Assembly: GCA_013396525.1 (NCBI GenBank)
Contig: VWYX01000257.1
Location: forward strand, 1 to 64,000
Direction of reading: 5' to 3'
Origin: Chaetorhynchus papuensis
Lineage: Eukaryota; Chordata; Aves; Passeriformes; Rhipiduridae
Length of the DNA stretch: 64,000 bases
The first letter of the stretch is position 1. Each line of letters opens with the position of its first letter. Under the pieces are notes generated by a model. The model did not search any database, was not told the DNA's origin, and worked only from the letters and a program-made list of their open reading frames with translations. Position numbers and translations under genes: made by a program. Below are positions 24,301 through 39,000 of this stretch, in pieces.

Positions 24301-27300
24301 TTGCAACTGTTTTCTATACCTTTCATTATCCTCCTTTTCTATATCCTTCATTACCCTAATGCAAGATTGTAAATTACTCATTTAATCCAAAACATGCAAA
24401 GATGCAGGGTCTTGCACCCCACTTGCATAAAATAGTAGAAAGAAGACTGCTGCTACTGGGTGATAATATAGTTAAGTTTCTGTCCTTTAAAGAGACTGAC
24501 TTTAGAAGGACAACTAGCAGTGTAAAATTACTCCTGTAAAAGTCTTTATATGGCTGCATTTGGATTTTATCCACCATTTGAATCTGTTGGATGGGGGTTA
24601 TTTCAAAACAAAAGAAAATGTCAGCAGAGATTCAGGGATCACTGCTGCTGATCTGCAGCTTCATTCCCTCCCTGTTTGTTTTGTTCTCCCACTGTATCAA
24701 TTCTTACCTTCTAGGGTTTTCAAGTCTATACTTTCCTTTCTTTACCTGTTGTCCTATTACATTGCTTTCTCTGCTCCATTGGCTTGAATGACTAATATTC
24801 AACACCTCCTACAGGCCTTTCTCTGTGTGCCTCTGAATACCCTAAATGATTTTGATTTTTTTTACAATTGCAAACTACTAAGGAAGAACTCTTCTATAGA
24901 CTTCAGCCTTGCGTCTAAAAAAATTTGATGTGACGTCTTAAAGGATTATAGTTGCAACTGTAATGTGACTTTGCCAGCACACCCCGTATGTTTTCATTTC
25001 TCTGTCTTTTCTTCCATTCAGTGTCAGGGCTCCACAGACTGTGCTTAAACCAGCCACCTGTCCCATTCATGCTTTTCTTCCAGCATTGCCACAGTTGCTG
25101 TATTCATTCCACCATGCTGCCAGGCGTCAGCCTGATAAAGATGCCTAAAATCCAACTCAATCAATGTAGTTGGAACCTTGGAAATACTAATTAGTGTGGG
25201 GTATCCCTGTTTAAAAAAAAATTCTGGTTGTCTCAATTAAAAACATAAAAAGTTGTGGTCAAGAGACAGAGACCTTTGAATTAAGATAAATTCACTCCAT
25301 ACTGGGCTATTTTTATCCTGGCTCCAAAGGAGTGCTCCAAACAATATGCATTCCACCTTGCTGGAGCCTGTTTTCTCTGGTTGTCCAGCACAGTTTGATT
25401 CTATTTCAGATGATCCCTGTATTTCAGATGATCCCCTGATTGCCCATGTGATCTGTGCTGCCCAGATGTGGTAGCAACCTGCTGGCTGTGCTGGAGCAGG
25501 GTGGAATTCATGTTTTTCTTCCAGGTGTTTCAGCAGTTACTATTCTGGAAACTCACTTCCATCTCCTTCCTGTGATCATTTCTTGCATGTTGGGCATCCC
25601 TCCTGTTCAGAAAATCTTTTTATTATGTTCTTTGCTGCAAGTACTAAGTCCATTGGGTGCTTTCTGGAAGGTGTTTTATCACGAACCTGTGAAACGTGTG
25701 GTGTTGCGGTCGTGCAAATAGTGGAGACAGGATGTTTGTGCAGTGTTCAGCAGTGCAAATTGAGGACCTAGAGCCTAGGAGTATACAAGTGGGCCAAAAT
25801 CATCAATGTCTGCCAGGACACGTGGCGAGCCAGCTCCCCATACTACAAGAGGACCTCACTGGGAAGTGCCAGCAAATTCAAAAGCAAACCACAAGAATTT
25901 TCATTTGCGTTGGTGTGCCTCCCCCCGCCCCTCATCTCTCTGTTTGCTGAGAAGTGAACCTTCAGGGCTCTTAACCACATGAAAGTAACTAGAAAAAGTA
26001 TTTTTCAGTATTACTTTGGTGCTGTAAAACCATTTGCAACAGATTTTTCCAGGAACTTCTCTGTGATTTGTAAGCATTAGAAGCTGGTGGAGGTTGAGAA
26101 CTTGCTGTTGCAGGCCCTGCTCCGCACTCAGGCAGAAATGGGTGCTCAGATTTGCTGCCAGGAGAATCTGTTGCCCCCCAAGCCTGGAACACCACTGCTC
26201 AGGAGGGAGAGTCTAAGACACAGCTCTGCTTTGGAGGCAGAGCTGCCTTCTCCCAGATTCCTGGGAAGGTCAGAGTGTCCTGCTATGTGTTTAGCACTTC
26301 CAGGAGCACTATTTTGGGCAAATAGCAGTGCTACATGCTTAGCAGGATTCCTTGGTTTTTTGCAAAGAACTATTTCTTGCTTTGTGCAGGAGGGCTTGTG
26401 CTCCCAAGCTCACCCCTGGGCAGTGGAGGATGAACTCGGTCTTCACCCTGCCCTACACAGGCCTAACAGCAGCAGCTGTAGCATCAGCACAGCATCTGCA
26501 TCTAGCTGGGGCAGGCCAGTTATCTTAGTTTCTGCCATGCATAAAACTTCCTTTTCTTCCTCTCTCTCCCACTAACTTAGGGAAGTAGGACTATTGTCTA
26601 GCATTAGACAAAACCCTGAGTCAAACTAGCGGAGCCCTCCTTGCACACAAACTGTTGAGCCCATGAATTTGGGGAAACTCCTGCCACTAGACCAGAGATC
26701 TAGTTTGTTTTGCCACATTCACTTAGTAGTTTTGTGGTTTCCCAGTCTGGGAAGACTTTTCTTTTTTCTTTCTGACTCACAGATCGTGGCAGCTAATGGA
26801 TAGAGGAAGTATTACTGTTGAGGTTTAAAGTCTGACAGGAGAGTGATATCTGACAATGATGATGGCAAATGGGGAGTGTAACAAGGATGAAGCTCCTGCT
26901 AAAAAGCAGGAACTGGGTGTGTGAGCAGAGAGGATGATGTTTGGCATTTACTTGGTGGGGAGGGCAGTTGGGTCTCAAAGGTGGTAGTGCTGAGCTCAGC
27001 CATTAGGAGAAAACTGGTTGTTTTTACTGGAGTATCTGGCTTGAAGGGATCATGCTCAGGTGTTGGGATAGCCCTTTTCTTTCACTCTGGAGGGTGGAGG
27101 AAGCAGCAGCCTGAGCCTGAACTGCTCCCTGCACACCAGGGAGAGCAGTGTGGGGCTCCCCACCAGAGTTCCCCCAGTGTGTGCCTGCTGCTGGCTCTAG
27201 CAGGCATCACTGCAGGGGTGCTTTCCCCACCTTCCCAGCTTACTGAATTTAAGAGCTCCGGGTTACCTTGCATTCCTCCTCCCCACACCCTCTTTTCAGT

Positions 27301-30042
27301 TTTTTGTTTGCTTGCTGTCTAAAGTCATTCCTAACCTCTCATTCTGCCCACATGCTCTGTTCACGAGGCTTAATTGCTTTTTGTACTTTCAGGTAACACC
27401 CTCCTCTATTCTAAACACCCAGCTTCTGTGCTTGTAGCAAGGGCTGTTCTTGCTTTTGAGAAAATAAAGAATTTGCTTTTCATGTAAAAATAGCTTTATT
27501 ATTTCCATATGCAAAGAGAGATCAGGGCAGGCATGTTTCCAGGTCAGCCTGGAGATGGGGTTGGATAGTGAAACCCACTGTTCCAAAAATGGGCTGGAGC
27601 TGGCAAGAGTTCTTGATCTGCTGAGCAAAGCTAACTGACTTGGAGGGAGGTGGGATCCCTTTTTTGGGTGCACAGGCATCATGCTGGTATTCTGCTAGGG
27701 AGAGGAGCTGAACATTGTCATAATGAGTATTTAACTCTGTTAAGTGCTGATGTTTGTTTCACAGTTTTCTCATAATCAGGTTCTTTTGGTAATTGTAGGC
27801 ATGGGTTTTGCATAAAAGATTACAAAGGAAAGTTTCTTAGGGCATGGTCTGTACTGCAAGAGTATCTGAGTAGAAGATGTTTGCAGGAGCAGTCTTGTAT
27901 TGTTTCAAGACTGTGCTCAGTTGGGTACTAAGTAAAAAACAGTAAATGTGCAAATTTTGGGTAATGTTGCTCTATGCTTGTTTTGGATAGTTCAGCTGTA
28001 CTTTGGATTTTGTTATCTGTGGTGGCCTTGTGAATCTTATTGCCATGTATTTCTAGATTTGTATGAATGTGATATGGATCTTTTTCATCTTTGTATTTTG
28101 CTAGTTCATACTTTTACTTCCTTCAGGCGTATTACAGAGGTCTCTTTAAGGCTTTTAAAACTAGTCAGCTTGAATTTTTCCTTTAGCTTCACAAAAGTCA
28201 CTACAGAAGTAAAAAAAAGCACAGAAGGGGTATTACAGGCAGCATTAAAAATGTTCCTTCAGAACAGAAAAGCAGATTTAACATGAATTAAAAACTCAGT
28301 TCTGTTTCAGAGTTGCAAAAGCTCTTTTATTCACCAGAGAACTGTTAAAGCTAGTAATTTTTGGCATAGTATCGGTCAGGGAAGCGTGACAAAGTGCAGT
28401 GGAATGCACTGAGCTGCGATCCAGCAGTGGTGTATGACTTCTGGTGTATGGGGCATTGCAGGAAGCGCTGCAGGGGGATGGGGAGGCCTTGTAGTTTCGT
28501 CAGCTACTGAGTAACAGTGTCCTCCTTCCTCAGACCCCACCTGCAACAACTGGGGGTCCACCGTGGTTGCTTGGGTCAGAAGACAAAAAGTGAACAGCCT
28601 GCACAATCTGCTCACAGCCCGTCTGTTGTCTGAGCACTGCTGTGCAGAATGCAGTGAGATGAGAAAGTTGTGTGAAAGAAGAGCAGTGTCTTTGGGATTT
28701 CAGATCAACTGTGCATATATCTGGACTGGGGTCATATCCCCAGCCCCACCATGCTAGAATATAAAGATTCTTGAGCTGAATTTCTGCCCTCACTGGAATC
28801 AGCTGTAAAATTCCTAGTGATTTTATCAGGCTAGAGTTTTGCTGCCTATTTTGAGCAATAAAAGAGTCCTCCTGTTTCACCAGTACACACACACGCTAAG
28901 TCCATTTACTTAGACTTAGGGTTTGGCACAGATTTTGGCCTTAAATGGAAGTACATTGAAATCTCTTTAATATTGATAGCTTGGATTTCAGATTACATGG
29001 ATGACTGAATAACCAGTTAAAATAACCAGCCAGGATATTCCTGTAACTTGTAGCATACCTGGTATTTTCCTTCTTTCTTCTCTAAATTATGATGTCAGTG
29101 TCCACAGAATTTTCCAAGCATTTGTAATGACATTATAAAAAGAAAATAAGATCTTTCCTGGCAGAACAAGATCTTTGTTTTATGAGCTGCATGTTAGAAA
29201 CTGATAAAACCTTGGTGTGATACGGATGCTGTTACCATTGTAAATTGCTAACGAGTTTTACTGTTCACTTCGGGTTTCATATTTGAATTGCAGTGATAAT
29301 CAAATAAAAAGCCACCATTACACCCTGACATTGGAGTGAAGCTGTGTGGTGCAACATCGTTGCCAAAAATGAGGTCTCTACCTCGAAGACATTACGGCTT
29401 GGATTGATTTTTCTAGGGTAGAGGTGTAAGAAGGCTACAATGAAGAAAAGATGAAAGGATAAAGATATTCAGTGGTTTTATTGTTTGCATAGAGATCTCT
29501 GTCGTTTTTACTGTCTGCTTACTAACGTTCTACGAGAGGAGACCTTGAGGTTGTATTGGAAACATGGCTAAATGTTCAGGGCAGGAATAAATGAGTAGTC
29601 AGCTGGTGGGATGTCCCAGTCCATACGCTTCAGTATGGAAAGAATGCAAAGTCACTTGGCGGAGAGATTGCTTAGATGGGAGCATTGTAATACTCACTGA
29701 AAGATCTTTTGGCTTTTAGCACATAGATCCTATTTAAAATTTAGGCTGCCAGATTATTACCGTTTATGGTACTTCTGCTCTAGATTCCTGGCTCTAACCT
29801 TTTGCAGAGAAAAGCTGCAAGTTGAAAACTGACTATTAAAATTTATATACAAGAATCATTATAGTCACTCGAGTAATGGGCTGCATATGGAACTACTATG
29901 GCTGTATTACTGTTTTCTTTTGCAAGGCAGTACTTCGGATAGTTCCAACATCTCAGCTATCGCATATTCTGAAACATAAATCCTACACATTTCGTTTGTG
30001 GGGAAAAAAAGGCCTGAATTCAGGTTTTCAGACATAGTTTTG

Positions 30043-30075
<33 letters not shown>

Positions 30076-33000
30076 GCAGGTACTTCTAAGCCTGCCTGTC
30101 ATTGACCTCTGTGGTTAGTCTCTGAAGGTGGCGGCAGACACTGGAGAGCTTGATTAAAAGTAATTAACCATAATGTCAACAATTTTAAATGCTGATGGAT
30201 GCCTTGGAGAAGAGGAATAGACAGTTACAGTGCCTGTTACAGGAAGGAGATGTTGGCCTTGGAAGCACTGCTTGAACACTGCTGTTCAGGAGTCACTGCA
30301 TCTGTGACTCTGCATCTCACTGCACTATCCAAGGCAGTGTGCACACAGCCAGAAGCCCAAGTAAGATGCACACAAAGTGAAAGTGAGGAAAGACCATTTC
30401 TGTGGAGCTGTAGAAACTGCTCCAACATGACCTCTCAGTGTAGAGTGAATCTCATCATCCAAATACAGGGGACTGTCTCCATGTATCATTGCCATGGAGG
30501 CTTAGCTTTGTTTTGGGCTTGGCATGCTTGAAGAATACAAACACAAATCTTCCCATGAACCTGCAGTGTGGTATGATGTGGACATATTTAACAGGACTTG
30601 GCAACATGCTTGCAGGTTAGCAATCAGTAGGAGTACTGTCTCCACCCAGTTATCTTAGGGCAAGTTTAGGAAGTTGAAACTTGATTGCCTAACCAGGCAT
30701 ATGTCCTTACCTCTGGCAGCTCTGTGGAACAGGTGCAGAGAAACTGTATTCTTTTTACTTCATGCAGAAATCAAGGCCCTCACCTGTGCACTCCTGCACA
30801 TTATTGAGTCTTAGTTTCAGGAACTCTGTCTTAAGAATCCTCCCTCCCATGCCATGTAGTGTTGTGCCTGTTTCTGCTAGTGTTACCCCACTAAAGAACG
30901 GGCCAGTTTTCATTCTGCTTCTGAAATACTCAAGAAGAATATTGCTCAGTGTGGTTTTGCTGAAGACCTCAGTTTTAAGAGTATGTTTCCTCAAGGAAGA
31001 AAAGCGATCACTTGTCTCTTTTTGGTTTCTTAGTATTTTGCACCCTTACAGACCTTGGAAGAAACACCGCTGTCTTTAAATAGTATTCATGCAGCTGAAC
31101 ATGGGCTGTAATAATAATAATAATGATGATGATGATAAGAATTACAGAATCACAGAGTGAGTCAGGTTGGAAGGGACCACAGGGGGTCATCTGGTCCAAC
31201 CTCCCTTCTCAAGCATGGCCGTCCTGGAACACAGGGCACAGGATTGTGTCCAGATGGTTCTTGAATATCTCCAGTGAGGGAGGCTCCACAACTTCTCTGG
31301 GCAACCTGTTCCAGTGCTCGGTCACCCACACAGTAAAAGAATTCTTCCTCATGTTGAACTTCTGTGCATCATTTTCTGCCCATTGCCTGTTGTCCTATTG
31401 CTTGACACCACTGAGAAGAACCTGGATCCATCCTCTTGGCACCCATCCTTTATATATTTGTATACATTCTTGAGGTCCCCTCAGTTTTATCAAGGCTGAG
31501 CAGGTCCCTCTCCCTCAGTCTTTACTCAGGAGATTTGCTCCAGTCCCTTAATCATCTTTGTAGCCCTCTGCTGGACCCCCTCCAGGAGCTCCGTGTCTTT
31601 CTTGTTCTGAGGATCCCAGCACTGGACACAGCACTCCAGATGTGCCTCACCAGGGCAGAGTAGAGGAGCAGGATCTCCTCCCTCGACCTACTGGCAATGC
31701 TCTTCCTAATGCATCCCACTGGCCTTCTTGGCCATGAGGACACTGCTGGCTCACGGACAGCTTGTTGTCCACCAGGATCCCCAGGTCCTTCTCTGCAGAG
31801 CTGCTTTCCAGCAGGTCACCCCCAGCCTGTGCTGGTGCCTGGGGTTGTTCCTCCCCAGGTGCAGAACCCTGCAGTTGCCTTTGTTGAATTTCAGAGAGTT
31901 CCTCTCTGCCCATCTCTGCAACCTGACAAAGTCCTTCTGAAGGGCTGCACAGGCCTCTGGGGTATCAGCCACTCCTCCCAGCTTTGTGTTGTCAGTGAGC
32001 ATTTACCTAAATGATACTGGGCCGAGTACTGAACTTAATAGTAATAATGAAGTGTGAAAAACAATTGCCAGTTCTCCTATCAAATGATACGGGTTGAAAG
32101 CATTGGAAAATAAGAGTCTCCTAAAAGTTTGAGTAAAGACTTGAAGGAGAGAGGTGAGGAATACTGATCCACTGCCAGCATTACTGGGAACTACTAAGCA
32201 GATGTGTCAAAACTAAGTGACTTATTCAAGAGAGTGTATCTGTTTGAACCTTCTTAGACTCCCTCCTCAGACTTCAGTTGTGAAGGAAGGATAAGTAGAA
32301 TCATGTCCTCTGCTCTGCTTTCCTCCCTCTCCTTTGTTTCAGTTTAATCAGGTTCAGACTTCTCTAGTGTTAAAAATACTGTATTTTCATAAGAAATATA
32401 GTTGCTGTGGAATAGGTCCAATATATTCTAGAGTTTTAGAGGGTTTTTATTGGCTTGATACAGAGATATTTTTTTTCCCCTTCTCCTGTGGTTTAAAATT
32501 ACTCGTCTAACATGTTGATTTATAGCCTGTCATGTAAGACTGTTTCCCCTTGGCTATATCTTTTTAAATGATCAAATGTATTTCTGAAAAATGTCCTGGT
32601 TTTGCCTTGAAATATTAGGTGATAACTGCACAAGTAAGAGAGGGATTAGCTTGTTAAACTTAGTGTGATACCAACATACAAAATATGGCAATTAAAAACT
32701 TCCTTAAGGCAGCATAGAGGCAAAAAAAAAAAAGAAAAGAAAAGAAAAACCTTATGGTCTGAGATATCACAAGCATTTTCTATTCACCTGGGAAGTTTGT
32801 AGGCTGGTGTGAAGGAAGTAGAGGAGACTCCTAGGCTGGAGTTCCAGGAGAGCAGCTTTTGTTGCTGCTGCCGGAGCTGCCTCTCTTCCCTGTTGTTCCT
32901 CCCCAGTTCATCCTTGCAAGCTGTGCCAGCACGGTGTTTGTGGAGCTGAATGGTGACTGGTCAGAGAAGTGATCCAGGTTAAAAATAACTTTTTGGGGGT

Positions 33001-36000
33001 GATGGGAGGGACACGAGCACAATTGAGGGGTACAACAGGGAGGCACAGAAAGCAGCAGAGAAGTTGAGAGTGGTGGCGGCTGCCTTGGCTGTCGACCACC
33101 ATCAGAGGAAATGCCAAGAGAAAGCTCAGCCTTGCACTCACATGCTCTCCTCCTTCCAGCTGTGCTCCAGAGAGGGCCATCTGCTCGCTGCTGTCTCATC
33201 TTACTCCTTCTCTCACCGAGGTCTTACTGCCCCAGCTGAGCTGCTGCTGAAGTTAACCCTAGCTGTCTTGGGGCAAAGTGCTTCAACAGCTAAATCACGG
33301 GTCTGTGCTAACCCAGCTGGCTCTGGTGGCAAGTGTGGTCAGGCAAGAGGGAAGCAGGCGATACCTCTGGCACAGGGAGAAGTGACAGGCAGCCAGGGAC
33401 GAGACAGAAATAGTTTTCTGCCAACACACTTGCAGCTGGAACATATATGTGAATACTAAGTTATGAATGCTAAAAGTAGTGATGTGGTTGTTTCCTATAT
33501 TGCTGTGCTGATTTCACTGATGGCTCGTGACAGGTTTGTGAGATGATACTAATGTTAAGGGGATGGCACTGAGGAGAATCTTCCCAGAGGATTTCTCTTC
33601 TTACAACAACCTAAAATACATCTCACAGCTTTTGCATGTAAATGGAGTGGAGCGAGAAAGATGCTTCTCCAGTACTGTGTGTCTTGACTATTAAAGTGTG
33701 CCACTTGGCTGGTAGCCATCAGAAGTAACGTTGAGGTGGACTGAGTAAAGATACTGTTAAGGAAAAAAAAACAGTTTAAAAAAGGACCATTTCAGCCATA
33801 GTGTGAAAACGTAGGAAGAAATAGTTTTATACTTTGAAAGTATAGTTTTGAAAATAATTACACAATAAAAGCAAAACTGGATGACTTAAGTCTTTCAGTT
33901 CCTTTAAGTTCTGTTTAATAGTATCTAATATTTATCCCCTACTCTTCTATGTTGAACTGCTCTTGGATTCCTGCTTACAGTGTTCCTCTAGGACACTAAT
34001 TAAAGTGTGTGTTACCAACTGGCTTCAATTTCTTTTTCATTTATTTATTAATTTACTTACTTATTTTTACACTTCTCTATTCTCATGGAGCACAGGAGCA
34101 GCCGAGTGGAGCATTATTACAGGGCAGAAGTAGCTTTTCTTTACGCTTCTTGTCAGGTTTGGGGACCTCAGTGGGCATTTCTCCCTCCCCCCAGTAGCTC
34201 CTGATCTGAAGAAGATGCAGCTGCTCTCTTGGGGGAATTGTTTACCTCTCTGTGGAATCTTGTCCTGGTCAGCTATGTGCTAAGAATGTGAATAATTTTG
34301 CTGCGGCTGCTTTACATGTAAAAAGCCTGACCTTAAGAAATTTTATCCAGCTGAGCTTTTTTCTTTGTCTTTTTCTTTTTTTGCCTCTAGCACTGGTAGA
34401 TTTGAGAGTTTTATCTTGCAACTGCAGAAAGCTGCAGTAACTGTGAGTCGTATAAAGCATTTAGTACAAAGAGATATTTTTGTACCCTTGAAAATCATTA
34501 AATGCCAGTCACTGCTATTTAGCAGTTCTTACTTTTGGACCTGTAGTTATGTATGTGCATTTGATAGAGTTAATGAAACTAAGTTAAGCACTGCATGGAG
34601 ACTTCTGGAAAATGTCTAATAAGATCCCTAGTGCTGCAGTGTATGAGTATATTGCATTACAAGATTGAGCATATTGATTTTAAAATGTTAAAAGCTGAAT
34701 GAAGGCCTTTTTATATTTCCTGAAGGAGAACTGGGGAAAAAAAAAAAGAAGGATAGCATTACAGTCAACATATATAATTCAAAAATGCCAACAAAATTTT
34801 AAAAAATAATATATTATGTAAAAGTTTTGCCTCTTCCTACTCTGAACAATAAATATGGCAAGTTGCCTTGCACAGCACTTGCATTCTGTGTATGTGTCTC
34901 TACAGAAAAATATTAGGAATCTCAAGATAAAACCCAGATGTTTCTTCAGTCACGTGAGGTGTGCTGTGTTGCACTGGGAGGCTGAGAGAAAGTAGCCTTC
35001 ATTTGTCTCACAGCAGAGCTGTATTTCTCAGACATATTTTTTCTTTTAGACTCTACATTACTGCTTGATGTCATTTGGGGTCCCATTGTGGTACAAATCC
35101 TCAAAAGAGAGAACAGCTCAGTGGTAATGCATTCCAACCAGATATCCTGGAGGTTTTATAAGTTCTGTTAAAGTACTCCCCAAAGAAAAATTAGGGGAGC
35201 AAAACTCTCGTAAACTTCTAAAGGCCAGATCAGGAATACGCTGGAACCTTGTTTGAAAAATTGTTAGTACTTGACCTTGAATATGAATGAGCAGCTTAAT
35301 TTTGCTGTCTTCACTTGAATTTTCCTTGCCTTCGAGGTTTTAAAACAATGCTTGAAAGTTCTAATGGTTTAGAACTGAACAAACCACCATATAATGTTCC
35401 AAGAAAAAGCAGGTAGAAGACTATCACTCTTTAAATGTTAAAATCTTACAAAGTAAAAGAAAATTTGTAATGCCTTAAGTAGGCAGCATTCAGTAAAAAT
35501 GACAGAGGCACTGTTAACAGGAATAGGTGCAACATTCAGTTTATAGAGTTGAATATGGAGAAATGCAATAAACAGTGCGAATGCATTGCAAATTTGCAGC
35601 ACCGTGTAACTTTGTGGAGAACAGCTGTCTCTAGCAGCACAAAAAAACTCTTCCAGTCTTTGACACAATTCTTTTCTGTGCTTTGGGGCTTTATTCCTGG
35701 ACAGCAAACCTCATAACTCATCTTGCTGAGTCTGAATACCCAGTTTACAAGTTCCTCGTATCCAATTTGTCTAAGAAATAATTCGTAAAGTCTGTGAATA
35801 TCTGTAAAAATACTATTTTCTACATAACTCAATATATACGTATCTTTTTAGTAGAAAGAAGAGCAGTGGGAAGCCCTCATCTTGGTGTGTGTGGCCACTG
35901 AAAAGAAGTGCTTTGATACACAAATAGCATTATTGTAAATGTAATGCCAGCCAAACACATTTTTGGCTAATGCGTGAGCAATAAAATTAGCAAACACATC

Positions 36001-39000
36001 ACTTGCTGCTAATGAAGAGGAATAAGCTCATCATGAAACCTTCATTGAACTGCTATTCTATCCAGCTTGATTTACTTGCCCTGATAGAGTAAGAAACAGC
36101 TGTCTCAAAAAAAAATTTAAAAAGAAAGAAAAAAGGGGAGATATGTGTGCTAGTAGGAAGGGGTCATGCTATCATTCTGACAGCTCAGGATGTGAAAAGT
36201 GGGTCTGGAGGAGAGCACGGATGGCCTGCAGCAAATATGCCCTAGTTGCTAATAAGTGTAAATACTAATACCACAAAATATCCCACCTTAGAGAAAGAAC
36301 ATGAAAGAGCCCAATTCCAAGAGTAGACTTAAAAGAGTTTGTATGGTGCTTATTAAATGACAGCTGGCCTTTGCACAGCAAGGTGTTGCTTTTGCAGAAA
36401 TTGCCATCTTAATGTATTTAGTGATTTAAGATGCATTGTATCCAGAATAGGTTGAGTTTTGGTTTTTATCTTTTAAGGTTGCACACCTTGAGGGTAGGGA
36501 CCCTCATTTGGACTCCCAGAGTGCAGAGTAGCAGGTTTGTCTCTTATTCATGGCCAGATTTCATATATGAGGACCCTGGCACACAGCTGGCAGTGAAGCT
36601 GTCATGGAGAACCTTTCTGAAAACAATAGCCCTGTTCTGCTGTGTGCTGTACCTTTCCGTCAAGGCTGGGCTCAATTCTACCCCAACTTTGAAGATGCCT
36701 TCTGAGCAAGGCTCTTTGCTGTGTTCTATATGTGTTGAGAGTCTGTGAGATTCCAGTGGAATCAATAAATTCCTGAAGGCATCTCGCTATGATTTTTTTT
36801 CTCCAGGGACTTGTATAGGTTCTTTGCTGGGTGCTGCAGTGTTATTAATATCCTCACATTAATACTTACATTGGTATTAATATCAGCACTGTTGGCCAAA
36901 CTTAGGTGTTTCATTAGGCTGAGTCAGACAAGGGCAAAAGTGGAGGAATCAGTCTGGTTGAAGTCTATCCATTCTCTTGGGTGGGAAAACCTTCTGATAG
37001 CATTGGTGACATGCACAGCACCTCTCCTGCTCTGCTAATTACTTCAGTGTGCCTTATGAAGAAGTGATAATAAAACACTTCCTGTGTGCATTACTTTTCT
37101 TGTCTTTTCAAGCTGAATTCTGTCTTTAAATTGAGTTTCCGGATTCATTGTTGCTTTCTGGATGTAGATCATACCAATCCAGAGGAAAGTTTCAAACCAA
37201 ATGGCAGCTGGGTTTTTGAACCAAGAATTTGAAGATTCTTGGCCCGTGCATACCTTCCTCCTAGTTATAAAGGCTGTAACAACTGATACTGTCTGCTATT
37301 GGCTTCTGGCAAACTCTGCTACTCAGTGCTGCTGCTGAAAGGGTTGTTTGCCTCTCTTTGCATCAACCCAACCTCTTTACTGTTAGGATGAAAGAAGTAG
37401 AAAACAGGGAGATGGGAGGTGTTGCATCCAACACTTCAATAACTTGAATTAAAATCCAGAGGCTTAGTAAAATGCTCTCCACTGGCTTGGACTTCTGTGC
37501 CATGTAGAAAGGTTTTGCTTTGGAGTACCAGATAGGTGACTCTTGTTCCTTGAATTACAGTTGTAAGCCTCAGAGTTTGCCCAGTGTTGGGCTTGGTATG
37601 AAAAGGGGATGATGTGTGCGATAACACCTCTAGTTAACAAAAAATGTGAACAGGAGCCTGGAAGGGTGTTTTCAGTGAACATTATAGGAAGATGATAATG
37701 CTGCTTGGTTTGAGACAACTCATGAGCTTGTATTTGAATTTGTTTTCTAATTGCCCTCTGTTTCCTTTTCCTCAGGGTTCAGAAGCTGTTGTAGGATGTT
37801 ACCTTACCTTTGCAGTACTAAAAGTGTCGATAAATAGTGCTGTGCCTTGCCTTGTGGGATCAGGAGAAGCCCTTAAGCCACACTGGTCAATGCAAGGCAT
37901 ATGGCTGGAGCACTGTGTGACAGAATACAGGTCACTACAGTGGCTGCCAGACAGAAGTGAACTGGAGCCCAGGCTGGAACTGCTACAGACTGTGTCCAGA
38001 GGGTGGGAAGTTCCCTGTTCCTGTAACCAAAGCGAGAATAGTTCAGGGAAGTAAAACAGGATCTTTGAAAAGGAGTTATGTACACACTTGCACGTGTGTG
38101 CACGTGCATTCACTCACGCATGAAGTAAGCAAAGCTCGTCCATGCTGCTCTGTGATATAATCCTGCCAGTGCAGTAATTTGTAAATGCTGTTTATAACAT
38201 GATTTGCCTCACTATAAGGTTTCTGAATTAGCACATAATAGTGCTCCTGCTATTAGGAAAGATTAGGAGACATTTGTCCAACTTTCTGTCTGTTGATGGA
38301 CCCGCCATGGGTCATTTAGTTAGACTTGAACTCTAAATAGTTTAAATAGCTCTCCAATGAGCATACTTAAAGAGTAATGAGGAACAGTTATGGCTGTATG
38401 TACAATTGTTTGTTCTGTTTTAAATTAGAAATCCTTTTCAGAATAGGATTCCTCTCTTGTGTCTGTGTAGGGCTCAGCACAGTGCAGAAGGCTTTGGGGT
38501 GCCATCACAGCAGAAAGGATTTTGTGTGGTTAGGAGATAACCTCAAACACTGCAGATGTGCAAATACACATTTTTTTTCCCCTTCCTTTATTTTATCATT
38601 AATGTAAACCCCTGTGTGAGCTTTGGAATATAGATGGTCCTGGAGTACTACATGTCTTCAAAATGGACTGCTGTGTGCTCACTCCCTACAGCTCTGTGCT
38701 GATGTGGGATCTGAAGCAGTGTGTTTTCCAGAAAGAGAATTTTCTGTGCTGTTGGCCAAGTATGATTGCTAAACCAGGAGTGTGTGCTCTCTGAAAAGCT
38801 GGGGGAGTGAGCAGGTGCCTTCAGAAAGGGTCATTAGAGCCTTTGAAATAGGCAGCAAATCACCACGGATCTTGGGTGTTTATAGCATCACTCCCTTCAC
38901 CAAATATGTGGGGAAACAAGGCTTCTGCCATCAGCTTTTCAGATACAGATGTGCTTTTTCCAAGGCTGGTGTGGACAGGGAGAACAGGTTATTTGCCACT

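Noticed and set aside
31552..32002. Intact CR1 reverse transcriptase gene
   Set aside because: Only the extreme C-terminus of ORF2 is present, split over three frames by indels.
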